From positions 3,850,501-3,914,500 of the forward strand of contig NZ_CP024311.1 in the NCBI RefSeq assembly GCF_002944315.1: a stretch of DNA of 64,000 bases, given 5' to 3'. This document shows positions 1 to 8,567 of this stretch, one piece after another. The DNA is from Rhizobium sp. NXC24 (lineage in GTDB: Bacteria > Pseudomonadota > Alphaproteobacteria > Rhizobiales > Rhizobiaceae). The notes under the pieces are model-generated. The model made no database searches. It was not told where the DNA came from and saw only the letters and a list, made by a program, of their open reading frames with translations. Within the stretch, counting starts at the first letter, position 1. Every line of letters starts with the position of its first letter. The translations under genes were made by a program, and so were the position numbers.

Positions 1-375
1 TGCCGTCGTGACAACGCCACCGGCGGCCGCAGTCACAACGTCGCCGACGGCAGCCAGAACGCCCAGCCCGAACACGACGAGAGCGGCGACGACCGAGGTG
101 ATGCTGTAATCTTCATCCTCTTTCGTTTCCTGCCACTTGCCTGCGATATAGATGAGGCCGAGCAAGACGGCGATCGTCGCCGGCAGCAATGGGCCAATCA
201 TGGACTGCAGTACGCCGGCTATTCCGCCCAGGAAACCGGTGAGGCCGAACGTGCGGATGCCTGCCGTTCTGCCGCCTGCCCGAACGTCGCGCTCCTGCCA
301 GCCCCGCTCGATGCCGACAAGCAGGCCAATGGCAAGCGCCACACCGAGGCGTTGAAAGATTTCGCTGTGCTCCAT
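1..375 (-). CDS. MgtC/SapB-like membrane protein, C-terminus outside window
   Basis: Only the first 125 codons are inside the window; the frame is open to the left edge. The ATG at 375-373 opens a protein with the MgtC-type signature GLLVGIERGWQER at about residues 19-31, followed by a Gly-rich turn (TFGLTGFLGG) and hydrophobic helices at about 50-60, 67-82 and 95-118. This pattern fits the MgtC/SapB family, including the longer DUF4010-type members, which are inner-membrane proteins. MgtC relatives are linked to magnesium stress and virulence, but long members are functionally unassigned. The substrate or partner cannot be inferred from this fragment. Confidence 0.75.
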   Translation of the reverse strand, partial: MEHSEIFQRLGVALAIGLLVGIERGWQERDVRAGGRTAGIRTFGLTGFLGGIAGVLQSMIGPLLPATIAVLLGLIYIAGKWQETKEDEDYSITSVVAALVVFGLGVLAAVGDVVTAAAGGVVTTA

Positions 376-604
376 GACATAACGATATGCCTCTTGCGCC
401 CGCGCGCAATCCACCTTCGCCTTTCAGGAAAAACCGCGTGTTTATGGGCACCGTCGCGCTAAGGTGAACCGCATCGATCCGACAAAGTCCGGCTGCATTT
501 TTGAGCCATGGAAACAAACGAAGACATTGAGGGAAACCAAGCGCGTTGTTTCAGGTTCTTGTTCGATACGATCTTTGCGCAATGGACAGTGATGGACCCG
601 GATC

Positions 605-961
605 ATGATCTCTTGGGCGAAACCTCTTCTCATCTTCGAAGTCACGCTCTTTGCTGCCGCCTCGCTCGTCCACTCCGGCATACTCCTTGATGGCTATGCG
701 CATGCGCGGGCCGCGACAGCCGAGGGGTTGATTGCGGCGGTTCTGGCTTGCGGGATCTTCGCGTGCCTCTTCCAGCCGGCATGGACCCGCTCGGTGGCTC
801 TTGCGGTCCAGAGTTTTGCACTTTTCGCAACCCTCGTCGGCGCATTCACCATCGCCATCGGCATCGGCCCGCAGACGACGGCCGACCGTGTATTCCACCT
901 GCTCCTGCTGCTGGTACTGATCTCAGGCTTTGTCGCCGCCTTCAGATGGAACAGTCCATAG
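605..961 (+). CDS. Small four-helix membrane protein, unknown function
   Basis: A 118-residue protein that is almost entirely hydrophobic, with four predicted membrane segments at about residues 7-27, 40-58, 66-86 and 96-113, separated by short polar turns. It reads like the small DoxX-like or unassigned four-helix inner-membrane proteins, but I see no diagnostic motif. The start at 605 places the first helix directly at the N-terminus. It stands alone, about 140 bases before the DUF1007 gene, and no operon partner is evident. The hydrophobic periodicity makes it more likely real than a shadow. Confidence 0.6.
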   Translation: MISWAKPLLIFEVTLFAAASLVHSGILLDGYAHARAATAEGLIAAVLACGIFACLFQPAWTRSVALAVQSFALFATLVGAFTIAIGIGPQTTADRVFHLLLLLVLISGFVAAFRWNSP

Positions 962-1100
962 AGTGGAGAGCTCAATCTCGGCACGAGTTCAGCACGTATC
1001 CAGCCATCCGTGACCGGAACCCGTCAGGGTCTCAAATCAGTCTCAATTGAAGTTCAGGCCTCGACACCAGAGCCACCGACGGATCACGGACAGAGCCTGA

Positions 1101-1742
1101 ATGAAACGACTGACGATTCTGCCGATCGCGATGCTGTCGCTCCTTCCTGTCACGGCTCTTGCCCACCCGCATATATTTATCGATGCCAAGTTCGAGGTGG
1201 TCGCAGCACCGGACGGCTCGATCGCCGAGCTTCGCAATGTCTGGCGTTTCGACGAGGTCTTTTCCTCCTCGGTGCTGCTGGATTTCGACAAGAACGGCAA
1301 CATGGCGCTGGATGCCGGCGAGCTCAAAGCGGTGGGAAAGACGGTCAGGAATTCGCTTGCGCAATACAACTACTACACAAACGTCACCAGTAACGGCAAA
1401 GCGGTCGCGATGGCGAAGCCCGAGGCGATACAGGCGGATTATAAGGACAACGCCCTGATACTGACCTTCTCGCTAAAACCGCTGCAGAAGACCTTCCTCA
1501 AGGGAACCACGATTTTCGGGATTTACGATACGACGCTTTATACCGCGGTCGATTTCGCCGCGGACAGCGACATGGCCACCTCCGGAGAGGCATTTGCCCG
1601 CTGCAAGCGCAAGGTGGTGAGGCCCAATCCCAACGAGATCATCGCGCAGAACCAGGCGACGCTCACCAGTATGTTCTTCAACGACCCGATGGGAACGAAT
1701 TATTCGCAGCTCGTAGCGACGAGGCTGGAGGTCCAGTGCTGA
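1101..1742 (+). CDS. DUF1007 family periplasmic protein
   Basis: 213 residues with a signal peptide (Lys-Arg start, hydrophobic core, cleavage after ALA at residue 21) and then HPHIFID, the typical mature start of DUF1007 proteins, whose His residues suggest metal binding. Residues 63-74 form an EF-hand-like loop (DKNGNMALDAGE) in which the usual Gly at loop position 6 is Met. DUF1007 proteins are periplasmic and are usually encoded beside a nickel/cobalt exporter of the RcnA/NicO type; here no such gene follows, so this copy is an orphan. Family assignment is firm and the metal role is an inference. Confidence 0.82.
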   Translation: MKRLTILPIAMLSLLPVTALAHPHIFIDAKFEVVAAPDGSIAELRNVWRFDEVFSSSVLLDFDKNGNMALDAGELKAVGKTVRNSLAQYNYYTNVTSNGKAVAMAKPEAIQADYKDNALILTFSLKPLQKTFLKGTTIFGIYDTTLYTAVDFAADSDMATSGEAFARCKRKVVRPNPNEIIAQNQATLTSMFFNDPMGTNYSQLVATRLEVQC

Positions 1743-1917
1743 AATCGCCGTCGATCTGAGGAGCCAATCCGGTCGAAATGCAGGTGCGGAACAGCCTTAA
1801 CCACCACCCCTGCTCAAGTTTTTTCTATTTTTGGAACCGCAGGCCGTGCTAGGAATGCGCGCGGGGGCGATCTGCCTGTAAATCGGTGTGGGGCGATCAG
1901 GGACGGGTGTTGGCAGA

Positions 1918-2757
1918 ATGTTCAGCGTCAAAACATCTTTCGCCAGCGTCTCGGCGCTTGCCGGGATAGCTCTGCTGGCGACATCCGCAATCGGCGCGCT
2001 TCCGGCACTGGCGCAGGAGGCGGCGAAATCTTCGTCGAGTACCTGGATCGTTACGCTTGGCGGCACGGTGGAATACGGCCCTTCCTACGAAGGATCGAAG
2101 CATCTCTCCTTCAGCGGCATGCCATCCTTCGACTTTCATCGCCTTGGCGAAACGCAGGACTACAGCGCTCCGGACGACAACATCGACTATAGCCTCTTCG
2201 AGGTTGGCGGCATCGAAGTCGGTCCGGTCGTCGGCCTGAGAGGTGGGCGCTCGGCATTTGACGATTCCAGTCTGAACGGCCTGCACAGGGTTCACTGGAA
2301 TTTTGACGCCGGTGCGTTCGCGCAATATTGGCCGATGGAAAATCAGTTGCGGCTGCGGGCTGAGACGCGTCAGGCATTGTGGGGCGGCGACGGCCTCGTT
2401 GCCGATCTGTCGCTCGACTGGTTCCAGCCCGTTGGAGATAGCTGGCTTCTGTCGGCGGGTCCGCGCATGTCGCTGGCGAACTCCACCTATATGCGCAGCA
2501 ATTTCGGAATCACCGCGAGCGAGGCAGCGAAGAACGGCCAACTCGACTCCTTTGACGCCAGCGGCGGCTTGAAATCCGTCGGTTTCACGGTGGCCGCGAC
2601 CTATACGATCTCGCCCGCCTGGAGCGTGCAGGTCTATGATAAATATAGCCGCCTCGTAAGTGATGCAGCCGACAGCCCGATCACCTCGCAGATCGGCTCA
2701 CCCAACCAGAACGTCATCGGCTTTACGCTCAACAGAACGTTCGATATCCGGTTTTGA
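1918..2757 (+). CDS. MipA/OmpV family outer-membrane protein
   Basis: 279 residues from the ATG at 1918. An upstream in-frame GTG at 1888 would put ten polar residues before the signal peptide and is less likely. The N-terminus is a signal peptide ending in ALPALAQ. The mature part has the MipA/OmpV features: an early GGTVEYGPSYEGS segment, alternating strands, and a C-terminal aromatic residue (FDIRF) as in outer-membrane beta-barrels. MipA of E. coli binds MltA and PBP1B, while OmpV relatives are porin-like. The last 60 bases overlap the 3' end of the convergent cfa gene, so the two stops face each other. Confidence 0.85.
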   Translation: MFSVKTSFASVSALAGIALLATSAIGALPALAQEAAKSSSSTWIVTLGGTVEYGPSYEGSKHLSFSGMPSFDFHRLGETQDYSAPDDNIDYSLFEVGGIEVGPVVGLRGGRSAFDDSSLNGLHRVHWNFDAGAFAQYWPMENQLRLRAETRQALWGGDGLVADLSLDWFQPVGDSWLLSAGPRMSLANSTYMRSNFGITASEAAKNGQLDSFDASGGLKSVGFTVAATYTISPAWSVQVYDKYSRLVSDAADSPITSQIGSPNQNVIGFTLNRTFDIRF

Positions 2758-4032
2758 AGCCTGCTGCGCTTCGTTGCGGGCGATGTAGTCCCGCGTGACC
2801 GGAACGATGTCGTTGTGTTTGCTGATCTGGATCTGGAAGACGACGAGATCTTCATAGCGGAACGCAGCTTCCGCCGTCGAAAGATAATATTCCCACATGC
2901 GGCAAAAACGCTCATCATAGAGTTCGGCCACTTCGCCCCAGCGCGCCATGAAACGCTCGCGCCAGTTGGCAAGCGTCCAGGCATAGTGCAGGCGCAGCAC
3001 TTCGACATCGGTGATCGTCAATCCCGCTGCCTCGACCTCCGGCACGATCTCCGAAAGTGCCGGAATGTAACCGCCGGGGAAGATGTATTTGTCGAGCCAG
3101 GGCGTGGTGAAGCCGGGCGTTGCCGAACAACCGATAGTGTGCAGCACCATGATACCGTCATCCTCGAGCAATTCGGCACATTTGCGGAAGAAGGTCCGAT
3201 AGGATGACAGGCCGACGTGTTCGAACATGCCGACCGAGACGATCCTGTCGAAATGACCCGTCAGGCTGCGGTAGTCCCTGAGCGCGAACTGAACCTCCGC
3301 CCTCGATCCCTCCACGGCGCCCTGCAACCGTTTCGAAGCATAATCGTGCTGCTCTTCGGACAGGGTGACGCCGAGGACATAGCCGCCCGGTGCCTGCTCG
3401 GCCAGGTGCAGGGCAAGGCCGCCCCAGCCGCAGCCGATGTCGAGAATGCTGTTGTCCGGCTCGATCGACAGCTTGGCCGCCAGATGCCTTTTCTTCGCTA
3501 GTTGCGCCTCTTCAAGCGATTGACCGGGATGGGCGAAGTAGGCGCAGGAATATTGCCGGTCCGCATCCAGAAAAAGCTCGTAGAGCCGCCCGTCGAGATC
3601 ATAGTGATGCGCGACGTTCGCCCTGGAACGCCCCGGCAGATTGCGGTGACGGAAAATCCGCAGCCTCGTGCGGATGTGATCGATGACACGGGCAATGAGC
3701 GGATGCGTGCTGTTCTGCGCCTCCCGCAGCATCATCGCGACGAAATCGTAGAGCGAGCCCCGTTCGACAAGAAAACGGCCATCCATGTAGAGTTCGCCGA
3801 GCCGCAGGTCGGCGTCGACAAGGAAAGCCCACTGCGCGCTTGTGTCCGTGAAGCGAACATGCACCGGCTGACCAGTGGCATCGCCGAAAGTCAGGACGCG
3901 GCCGCCTGCGGTCGTCACCGTCAGTGATCCCCGCGTTACGATGTGCGACAGCGCGCGTCTCAAGCTCCAGTCCGCAAGGCCGGACGCGATGCTGACGCCC
4001 TTGTTTTGGTCTTCAGCTTGCAATCGGGACAT
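2698..4032 (-). CDS. cfa: Cyclopropane-fatty-acyl-phospholipid synthase
   Basis: 444 residues. The enzyme adds a methylene from S-adenosylmethionine across the cis double bond of membrane phospholipid acyl chains. The SAM-binding motif ILDIGCGWGG lies at about 197-206, preceded by the family segment AHHYDLDGRLYELFLD (142-157) and followed by VGMFEHVG and the C-terminal FQIQISKHND. A GTG three bases upstream (4035) is an alternative start; ATG at 4032 overlaps the upstream TGA by one base. It is the last gene of a nine-gene overlapping operon that also encodes a desaturase, so it may act on a special lipid rather than be the housekeeping Cfa. Its 3' end overlaps the convergent mipA-like gene. 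Confidence 0.92.
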   Translation of the reverse strand: MSRLQAEDQNKGVSIASGLADWSLRRALSHIVTRGSLTVTTAGGRVLTFGDATGQPVHVRFTDTSAQWAFLVDADLRLGELYMDGRFLVERGSLYDFVAMMLREAQNSTHPLIARVIDHIRTRLRIFRHRNLPGRSRANVAHHYDLDGRLYELFLDADRQYSCAYFAHPGQSLEEAQLAKKRHLAAKLSIEPDNSILDIGCGWGGLALHLAEQAPGGYVLGVTLSEEQHDYASKRLQGAVEGSRAEVQFALRDYRSLTGHFDRIVSVGMFEHVGLSSYRTFFRKCAELLEDDGIMVLHTIGCSATPGFTTPWLDKYIFPGGYIPALSEIVPEVEAAGLTITDVEVLRLHYAWTLANWRERFMARWGEVAELYDERFCRMWEYYLSTAEAAFRYEDLVVFQIQISKHNDIVPVTRDYIARNEAQQASKPDIERSVERKADDVLVG

Positions 4033-4460
4033 CACTTATCCTTACCCGTGTCGGTACTGAGCGAACCGCGCTTTGGCGCCCAGCCATTTTGGTCTGAGGT
4101 TTCGCCCGCAGCACTTGCGATCAGCCAGACGCCCGTCAGGATCAATCCGCTGCCAATGACCTGCAGGCCGACGACGGGCTCGCCGAAGACGAACCAGCCG
4201 GTGGCGATGATCAAAACGTAGCTGATGCCGGAAAGGGGGAAGGCCCGGCTCAGATCAAGCTCGGAAAGTACATTCATCCAGATGAAGAAGCAGAGGATCT
4301 CGGCGGCGATCGCCGCCAGGATCCAATGCGACGTGAGCGCCTGCCACAGCCAATCCGCTCCGCCGTCACCGTCCAATTGCGCGGCTCCATGCTTGATGAA
4401 GAATTGGTACAGCGTGTTCAACACCGGCACCGCCAGCCAGGATAAGCGCATCGACATCAT
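4032..4460 (-). CDS. Small SMR/EamA-like four-helix protein (second of the operon)
   Basis: 142 residues with four membrane helices (about 5-20, 42-62, 72-92 and 97-117) and a polar C-terminal tail of about 25 residues. The YQFFIKHGA segment after helix 1 and the ISYVLIIATGWFVFGE segment in helix 3 match small multidrug resistance-like and ArnE/ArnF-like half transporters. Its start overlaps the stop of the acyltransferase gene (TGATG) and its stop overlaps the cfa start. A second such protein (7260-7613) lies in the same operon, which suggests a heterodimer, as ArnE/ArnF form to flip a lipid-linked aminosugar. The cargo is unknown. Confidence 0.75.
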   Translation of the reverse strand: MMSMRLSWLAVPVLNTLYQFFIKHGAAQLDGDGGADWLWQALTSHWILAAIAAEILCFFIWMNVLSELDLSRAFPLSGISYVLIIATGWFVFGEPVVGLQVIGSGLILTGVWLIASAAGETSDQNGWAPKRGSLSTDTGKDK

Positions 4461-5605
4461 CAGCCCGCCTCATCTGTCGAAAACAGCGGCGAAACCAGCC
4501 GCAATATTTTCTGGAGAACCGGATTGCGGTGGCGAAAGAACATCGCATTGGCGGTGAGCTTGCTGCCGAGCCGCATCTTGTTTTCATAATAGGCCTGACC
4601 GCTCTGGTAACGGCCTATGCCGTGCTCCAGGCAATAGCGCAGATTGGTGAACCAGCTCAGGAAATAAAGATTGTAGGGCCGCCCCTCTTCGCCATCCATG
4701 CAGAAGAATTTGTCGATGGCGGCGCGTCCGTCATGGACGATCAGATTGGCAGCAAGAAGCCTGTCATCGACGAAATAGAAGGCGCAGAAAGAGCGACCGT
4801 CCATCCGGGAAAGGATTCCCTCGAAGTAACCGGCCGTCAGTTCCTCGAACTGCCATTCGCTGCGATTGCGTGTGTCGTGGTAGAGCCTCATGACCTCGGG
4901 CAGGAAATCGCCGAAATCCGTTCGAATCTCGACCCTGACCCGCGCAAAGGATTTCAACTTGCGGCGCATGTCCTTGCGCGTGCCGGAAGAGAGCCGGGCG
5001 AGATATTCGTCGATCGTCTTAAAGTCGATATCGAGCCAGGCGGTCGGCAAGCCGCCGATCATGGCGTAACGGCGGGCCGACAGCGGTCCGTCTAGCGCGG
5101 GGGCAACCGGCTGGGGAATGTCCTTGAGGCCCATCAGCGCGCAATCTTCCGTTGCCGCAAGCTGTTCGAAGAATGACAGCAATTCGGCAAACAACACCTC
5201 GCGGCGTTCCGGCGGCACATCGGGATGAAAGCCGACCGCGCCCGTTTCCGTGCAGGGAGAGCCAAGACAGGCGAGGCGCAGCGTCAGGAAGCCAGCAAAG
5301 CGCTGCCGCACCCACCGTATGCCCCTGCGCAGCGCGCCCTCTTCCAGAGTCGTGTCCAGGGCATAGGGGCAGAGGAAAGCCGGCATTGCGGCGCTGATCC
5401 GCCCGTCCTCGGCGACCGTGATGTAGCGCCATTCGAAGCCTTCGATACCGGCCTCCTCGATGGCCAGCAGGCAATCATAATCCTCGACCTGATCATGAAA
5501 GCAGGCGTTCCAGGCATCGCGGCCGATGGCGCGAATGCTGAAATGCACCTCGGCGACCGGATCGCGCGCCGGCGTCGGCGAAGGACTAAGCGAGCGCTGA
5601 AGCAT
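4460..5605 (-). CDS. GNAT/FemAB-type acyltransferase (Acetyltransf_6-like)
   Basis: 381 residues. The second half (about 195-345) has the pattern of the double-GNAT/FemAB-like Acetyltransf_6 group: LARLSSGTRKDMRRKLKSF, then ELTAGYFEGIL, FCAFYFVDDRLLAANLIVH and the SGQAYYENKMRLGSKL end motif. This group transfers aminoacyl or acyl units to amines and includes proteins of cell-envelope, capsule and polyketide clusters. Start at ATG 5605, which overlaps the end of the hydrolase gene by 20 bases; the stop overlaps the next start by one base. In this operon it probably joins an acyl or aminoacyl group to the amine made by the aminotransferase, which is an inference from context. Confidence 0.78.
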   Translation of the reverse strand: MLQRSLSPSPTPARDPVAEVHFSIRAIGRDAWNACFHDQVEDYDCLLAIEEAGIEGFEWRYITVAEDGRISAAMPAFLCPYALDTTLEEGALRRGIRWVRQRFAGFLTLRLACLGSPCTETGAVGFHPDVPPERREVLFAELLSFFEQLAATEDCALMGLKDIPQPVAPALDGPLSARRYAMIGGLPTAWLDIDFKTIDEYLARLSSGTRKDMRRKLKSFARVRVEIRTDFGDFLPEVMRLYHDTRNRSEWQFEELTAGYFEGILSRMDGRSFCAFYFVDDRLLAANLIVHDGRAAIDKFFCMDGEEGRPYNLYFLSWFTNLRYCLEHGIGRYQSGQAYYENKMRLGSKLTANAMFFRHRNPVLQKILRLVSPLFSTDEAG

Positions 5606-6401
5606 GGCTCGCCTCGAAGAAATCGGCGGTGAATTCCGCGACCTGCCGGTGCTGACGATCGACGTGGATCATATGATAGCTGTCCTTGATCCACTTCAGC
5701 TCATGCGGGCCGCCAATGTGCTCGGAAATGTAGCGGGCGTGCCTCGGATTGCTGAGATCGTCTTCCTCCGCGTGCAGGATCAAGGTCGGCACGCGAATGT
5801 CGGGCAGCACGCCCCGCAGCGTCTTGCCCAAACGGTGCATCTCGACGATGCCGCGGCCAGGGAATTTTTCTAGCATGCCTTCGCCCGCCATTGCCTCGAC
5901 CATGCGGCGCAAACGCTCGTCCTTGATGCCAAGGGATGAATTCTCTTTGAAATTGAGACGGTCGAGGAAGGGAATGCGCGATAGCCAGCCGATATGCGGC
6001 GACAGCAAAGTGTAGTGGCGTGGCACGTCCCAGCCGTCATAGTGGAAGCAGGGCGAATAGATCGCCACGGCCTTTATGAGATCCGGGCGGCTATTGGCGG
6101 CCAGCATCGACAGCTTGCCGCCCACACAGATGCCTGCCGCGAAAATATGCTGCGTGCGCCGCGCCATGAATTCCGCCGCCTGTACCACGCTGTTCAGCCA
6201 ATCTTCCCAATGAGAGAGCCGTAACGCCCTGACATCCTCGCCGTGACCTGCCAGCAGCGGTGCGTGGACGCTGAACCCTCTGCGGTTGAGCTGACGCGCG
6301 ACAAGCTTCATTTCGGCCGGCGCACCCGTTAATCCATGAATGAGGAGCACGCCTTTGCCGTTGTTTCCTTCGAGAAAGAAACTCAATTCCTCAGATTTCA
6401 T
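5586..6401 (-). CDS. Alpha/beta hydrolase with Cys nucleophile motif
   Basis: 271 residues from ATG 6401; longer in-frame starts lack family similarity. The oxyanion HGLTG motif is at 22-26, and the acid (HAEEDD) and histidine (SYHMIHVD) follow near residues 215 and 245, as in the COG1647-type esterase/lipase family. The nucleophile elbow reads GICVGG (90-95), so the expected Ser is Cys92, as in dienelactone hydrolases. Such a change favours thioester or acyl-transfer chemistry over plain esterase action. The gene overlaps the desaturase stop by 11 bases and the acyltransferase start by 20 bases. Confidence 0.82.
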   Translation of the reverse strand: MKSEELSFFLEGNNGKGVLLIHGLTGAPAEMKLVARQLNRRGFSVHAPLLAGHGEDVRALRLSHWEDWLNSVVQAAEFMARRTQHIFAAGICVGGKLSMLAANSRPDLIKAVAIYSPCFHYDGWDVPRHYTLLSPHIGWLSRIPFLDRLNFKENSSLGIKDERLRRMVEAMAGEGMLEKFPGRGIVEMHRLGKTLRGVLPDIRVPTLILHAEEDDLSNPRHARYISEHIGGPHELKWIKDSYHMIHVDRQHRQVAEFTADFFEASHASALA

Positions 6402-7263
6402 GGGAAAGCTCCGCCTGCCGGTTTTCCTTGGCCATGAAGCCAAGGGCGTGGCAGGTGCTGATGACATGCGTGCCGGCCTTTTCCTGCTCTTCCTTGATCT
6501 GCTCGTGCAGCGTGCTCAGCTTCGTCCAATGGGTCCGCGGCCGGTAATGGTGCTCGGCATGATAGCCGTTGCCGAACCACAGCCAGTTGTAGAACGACTT
6601 GTGGCTGCTGACGCCCCAGGCGATCGGCTCGTCCGGATCGCCGTTCAGATGCTCGTAATAGCCGTTCAGCGACGACAGGCAGTTGCCGAAATAATAGAAG
6701 GGCACGAAGAACAGCACGGCCTTCCAGTCATAGATCAACGCAATTGCAGCAAGGCCAAGGAAGAAAAAGAGCTCGAACCGGCCCCATTTTGCATCGAACG
6801 GCCGCGTGCGGGCGATAGCCTTGTGAATGTCGCCGAGACTGTCCCGAAAGAAGCTCAGAAGCGTATAGGACCACACATTCTCCGGCTCGCCGTTGCGGCC
6901 GTGGCGATAGATCGACAAGAGATCGATCGTATCGCCCTTTTCGTCCGGCCGATCGCTGTTGCCGGAGTGATGGCGCATATGCACCCAATGATAATAGGTC
7001 TGCGAGAAGCCGATCGCGACCGATTCCAGCAGGCTGAACGCGTAGTTCATCCAGCGCGGCTTGAAATAGGGCGTGTGGATGAAATTATGGGATATGCTGT
7101 TGATATTCCACGAGATCGACACTGCATACAGGCAGCCGAGGACAGCCGAGAGCCATAACGGCCGGCTTTCGAAACCGACGATCAGATAGATGTCGAAAGC
7201 GAGATGCGCCACAGCGGCCAGAACCGGCGCGGCATCCCATCTGGTGTGCGCAAAGATTTTCAT
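6391..7263 (-). CDS. Fatty acid desaturase family protein
   Basis: 290 residues from ATG 7263, which overlaps the stop of the SMR-like gene (ATGA). Three histidine boxes are visible: HNFIH (59-63), HMRHH (95-99) and HAEHH (235-239), the di-iron ligands of membrane desaturases and hydroxylases. Membrane segments lie around 12-55, 72-90 and 163-200. Such enzymes introduce a double bond or a hydroxyl into acyl chains. The terminal cfa gene of the same operon needs a cis double bond as substrate, so the two could work in sequence. Whether it desaturates or hydroxylates cannot be told from the sequence. Confidence 0.88.
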   Translation of the reverse strand: MKIFAHTRWDAAPVLAAVAHLAFDIYLIVGFESRPLWLSAVLGCLYAVSISWNINSISHNFIHTPYFKPRWMNYAFSLLESVAIGFSQTYYHWVHMRHHSGNSDRPDEKGDTIDLLSIYRHGRNGEPENVWSYTLLSFFRDSLGDIHKAIARTRPFDAKWGRFELFFFLGLAAIALIYDWKAVLFFVPFYYFGNCLSSLNGYYEHLNGDPDEPIAWGVSSHKSFYNWLWFGNGYHAEHHYRPRTHWTKLSTLHEQIKEEQEKAGTHVISTCHALGFMAKENRQAELSHEI

Positions 7264-7613
7264 AGTCCGGTTACTCCCACGCAAGCCACGCCGGCGGTCA
7301 CGAGGAACACACCCGTCGCGTGGCGGAGGTTGATATTTTCTTTGAAGATCAGGGCCCCGGCGAAGACGATGACGACATAGCTCAGCGCCATCAGCGGAAA
7401 GGCGATGGATAGGGGGACGTGCTCGAGCACGGCGGTCCAGGCGAGCAGCTCCACCGCCCAAAAGAAGATGCCCAGCCATGTCACTGGCTTGGTCAGCGCC
7501 GAAAGCAATGCGTTTTCGCTTGCCGACTGCTTGAAGCAGACCTCGCGCGCCGTTTCCGCCAGCACGCAGAAAAGGATCAGGCCGAGCATCGGAAGGGTCA
7601 GGCTGCCGCTCAT
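7260..7613 (-). CDS. Small SMR/EamA-like four-helix protein (first of the operon)
   Basis: 117 residues with four membrane helices and almost no soluble part. The N-terminal helix carries a conserved Glu-type position (CVLAETAREVCFKQS), and the third and fourth helices read FPLMALSYVVIVFAGALIF and ATGVFLVTAGVACVGV. It resembles EmrE-type and ArnE-type proteins, which function as dimers. Both ends overlap neighbours by four bases (ATGA), so it is translationally coupled to the arginase-fold gene before it and the desaturase after it. It pairs naturally with the 142-residue homologue at 4032-4460. Confidence 0.8.
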   Translation of the reverse strand: MSGSLTLPMLGLILFCVLAETAREVCFKQSASENALLSALTKPVTWLGIFFWAVELLAWTAVLEHVPLSIAFPLMALSYVVIVFAGALIFKENINLRHATGVFLVTAGVACVGVTGL

Positions 7614-8563
7614 GCCATGTACTCCGCCAGGACCTCCAGCAGCGCGTGGTTTGCGGCACTGTTGATATTTCTGATCGTTTCGGCCCTTGGCCGGATATGC
7701 GGCTGGTCGATAAAAACCTCGGCCCTTTTCAAAATCCTGGTTTGAAAACTGCCGGCATAGCTCGGGGCCGAGTAGTCGCCGATGACGTCTGCGCCGATAA
7801 TGCGATGGCGGTTGCCGATTTCGCTGATCAGCGCCAGCAGGTAGGGCAGCCGCATACGGCCCTGGTCCCAGTTCGTCACGGCGTCATCCGCCACCAGCAC
7901 ATCCTTGTCGATCGTCAGATAGACCGCTTCGGTGCGAATCCGGCTCAGCATCCGGTCGATGAAATTTTCCTCGCCGATCTCGGAAATGGATTTCCAGTGC
8001 AGGGCGCCCTTCTCCTGCCGATAGCTGGCGCCGCTGCCGTATTCGGCCAAAACACGGCTCGGCGGATGTTCATAAGGATAGAGCTCCAGCTTGCCTTCGC
8101 CGAGCCAGTGCAGATTGGCGCCTTTGCGCTCCGGGCTGCGAAGGTCGTGACTGCAAACGCCGATGGTGATGACCTTTTGGATATGGCGGTTGGCCAGCGC
8201 GCTGTTGACCCAGGAGCCGCAATGCATCCCGCCATTGAAGGTGACCCAATCCGGATGATTGTCGAAATGAATGAGCGTCGTCGCAATGGACTGCCGCTCC
8301 AGAGCCCCATCGAGAAGCAGCGCCGTCACATGATGAAAGTCGCCGGAGCCCATGAAACAGAGCTGCGGATCCTTGCCGATTGCGGGCGTGTTCCGGACGA
8401 TGTTGCGGCCGAGTTCGGCAAGCGCCTTCTGCTTGCTCCAGAGCCGCACCGCCCTGCCGGTTCCTTTATCGGCATATTGGCACGCGCCCGCAAACTTGCA
8501 GGCGCGCACGAAATCTGGCTGCAACTCCAACGCATCATCGAGATGAAGAAGAAGGAGTTGCAC
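7610..8563 (-). CDS. Arginase/agmatinase-fold protein, unassigned substrate
   Basis: 317 residues from GTG 8563, which has GGAG 10 bases upstream and follows the aminotransferase stop by four bases; a longer frame from 8611 would overlap that gene by 44 bases. Motifs resemble ureohydrolase metal sites: GSGDFHH (72-78, compare GGDH), HFDNHPDW (99-106, compare DAHxD) and TIDKDVL near 214 (compare SxDxDxxDP). The spacing suggests a binuclear metal centre, but the exact arginase signatures are altered. It may hydrolyse an amidino group or act as a deacetylase-like amidohydrolase. Its position after an aminotransferase suggests amine metabolism. Confidence 0.68.
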   Translation of the reverse strand: MQLLLLHLDDALELQPDFVRACKFAGACQYADKGTGRAVRLWSKQKALAELGRNIVRNTPAIGKDPQLCFMGSGDFHHVTALLLDGALERQSIATTLIHFDNHPDWVTFNGGMHCGSWVNSALANRHIQKVITIGVCSHDLRSPERKGANLHWLGEGKLELYPYEHPPSRVLAEYGSGASYRQEKGALHWKSISEIGEENFIDRMLSRIRTEAVYLTIDKDVLVADDAVTNWDQGRMRLPYLLALISEIGNRHRIIGADVIGDYSAPSYAGSFQTRILKRAEVFIDQPHIRPRAETIRNINSAANHALLEVLAEYMA

Positions 8564-8567
8564 CGGT

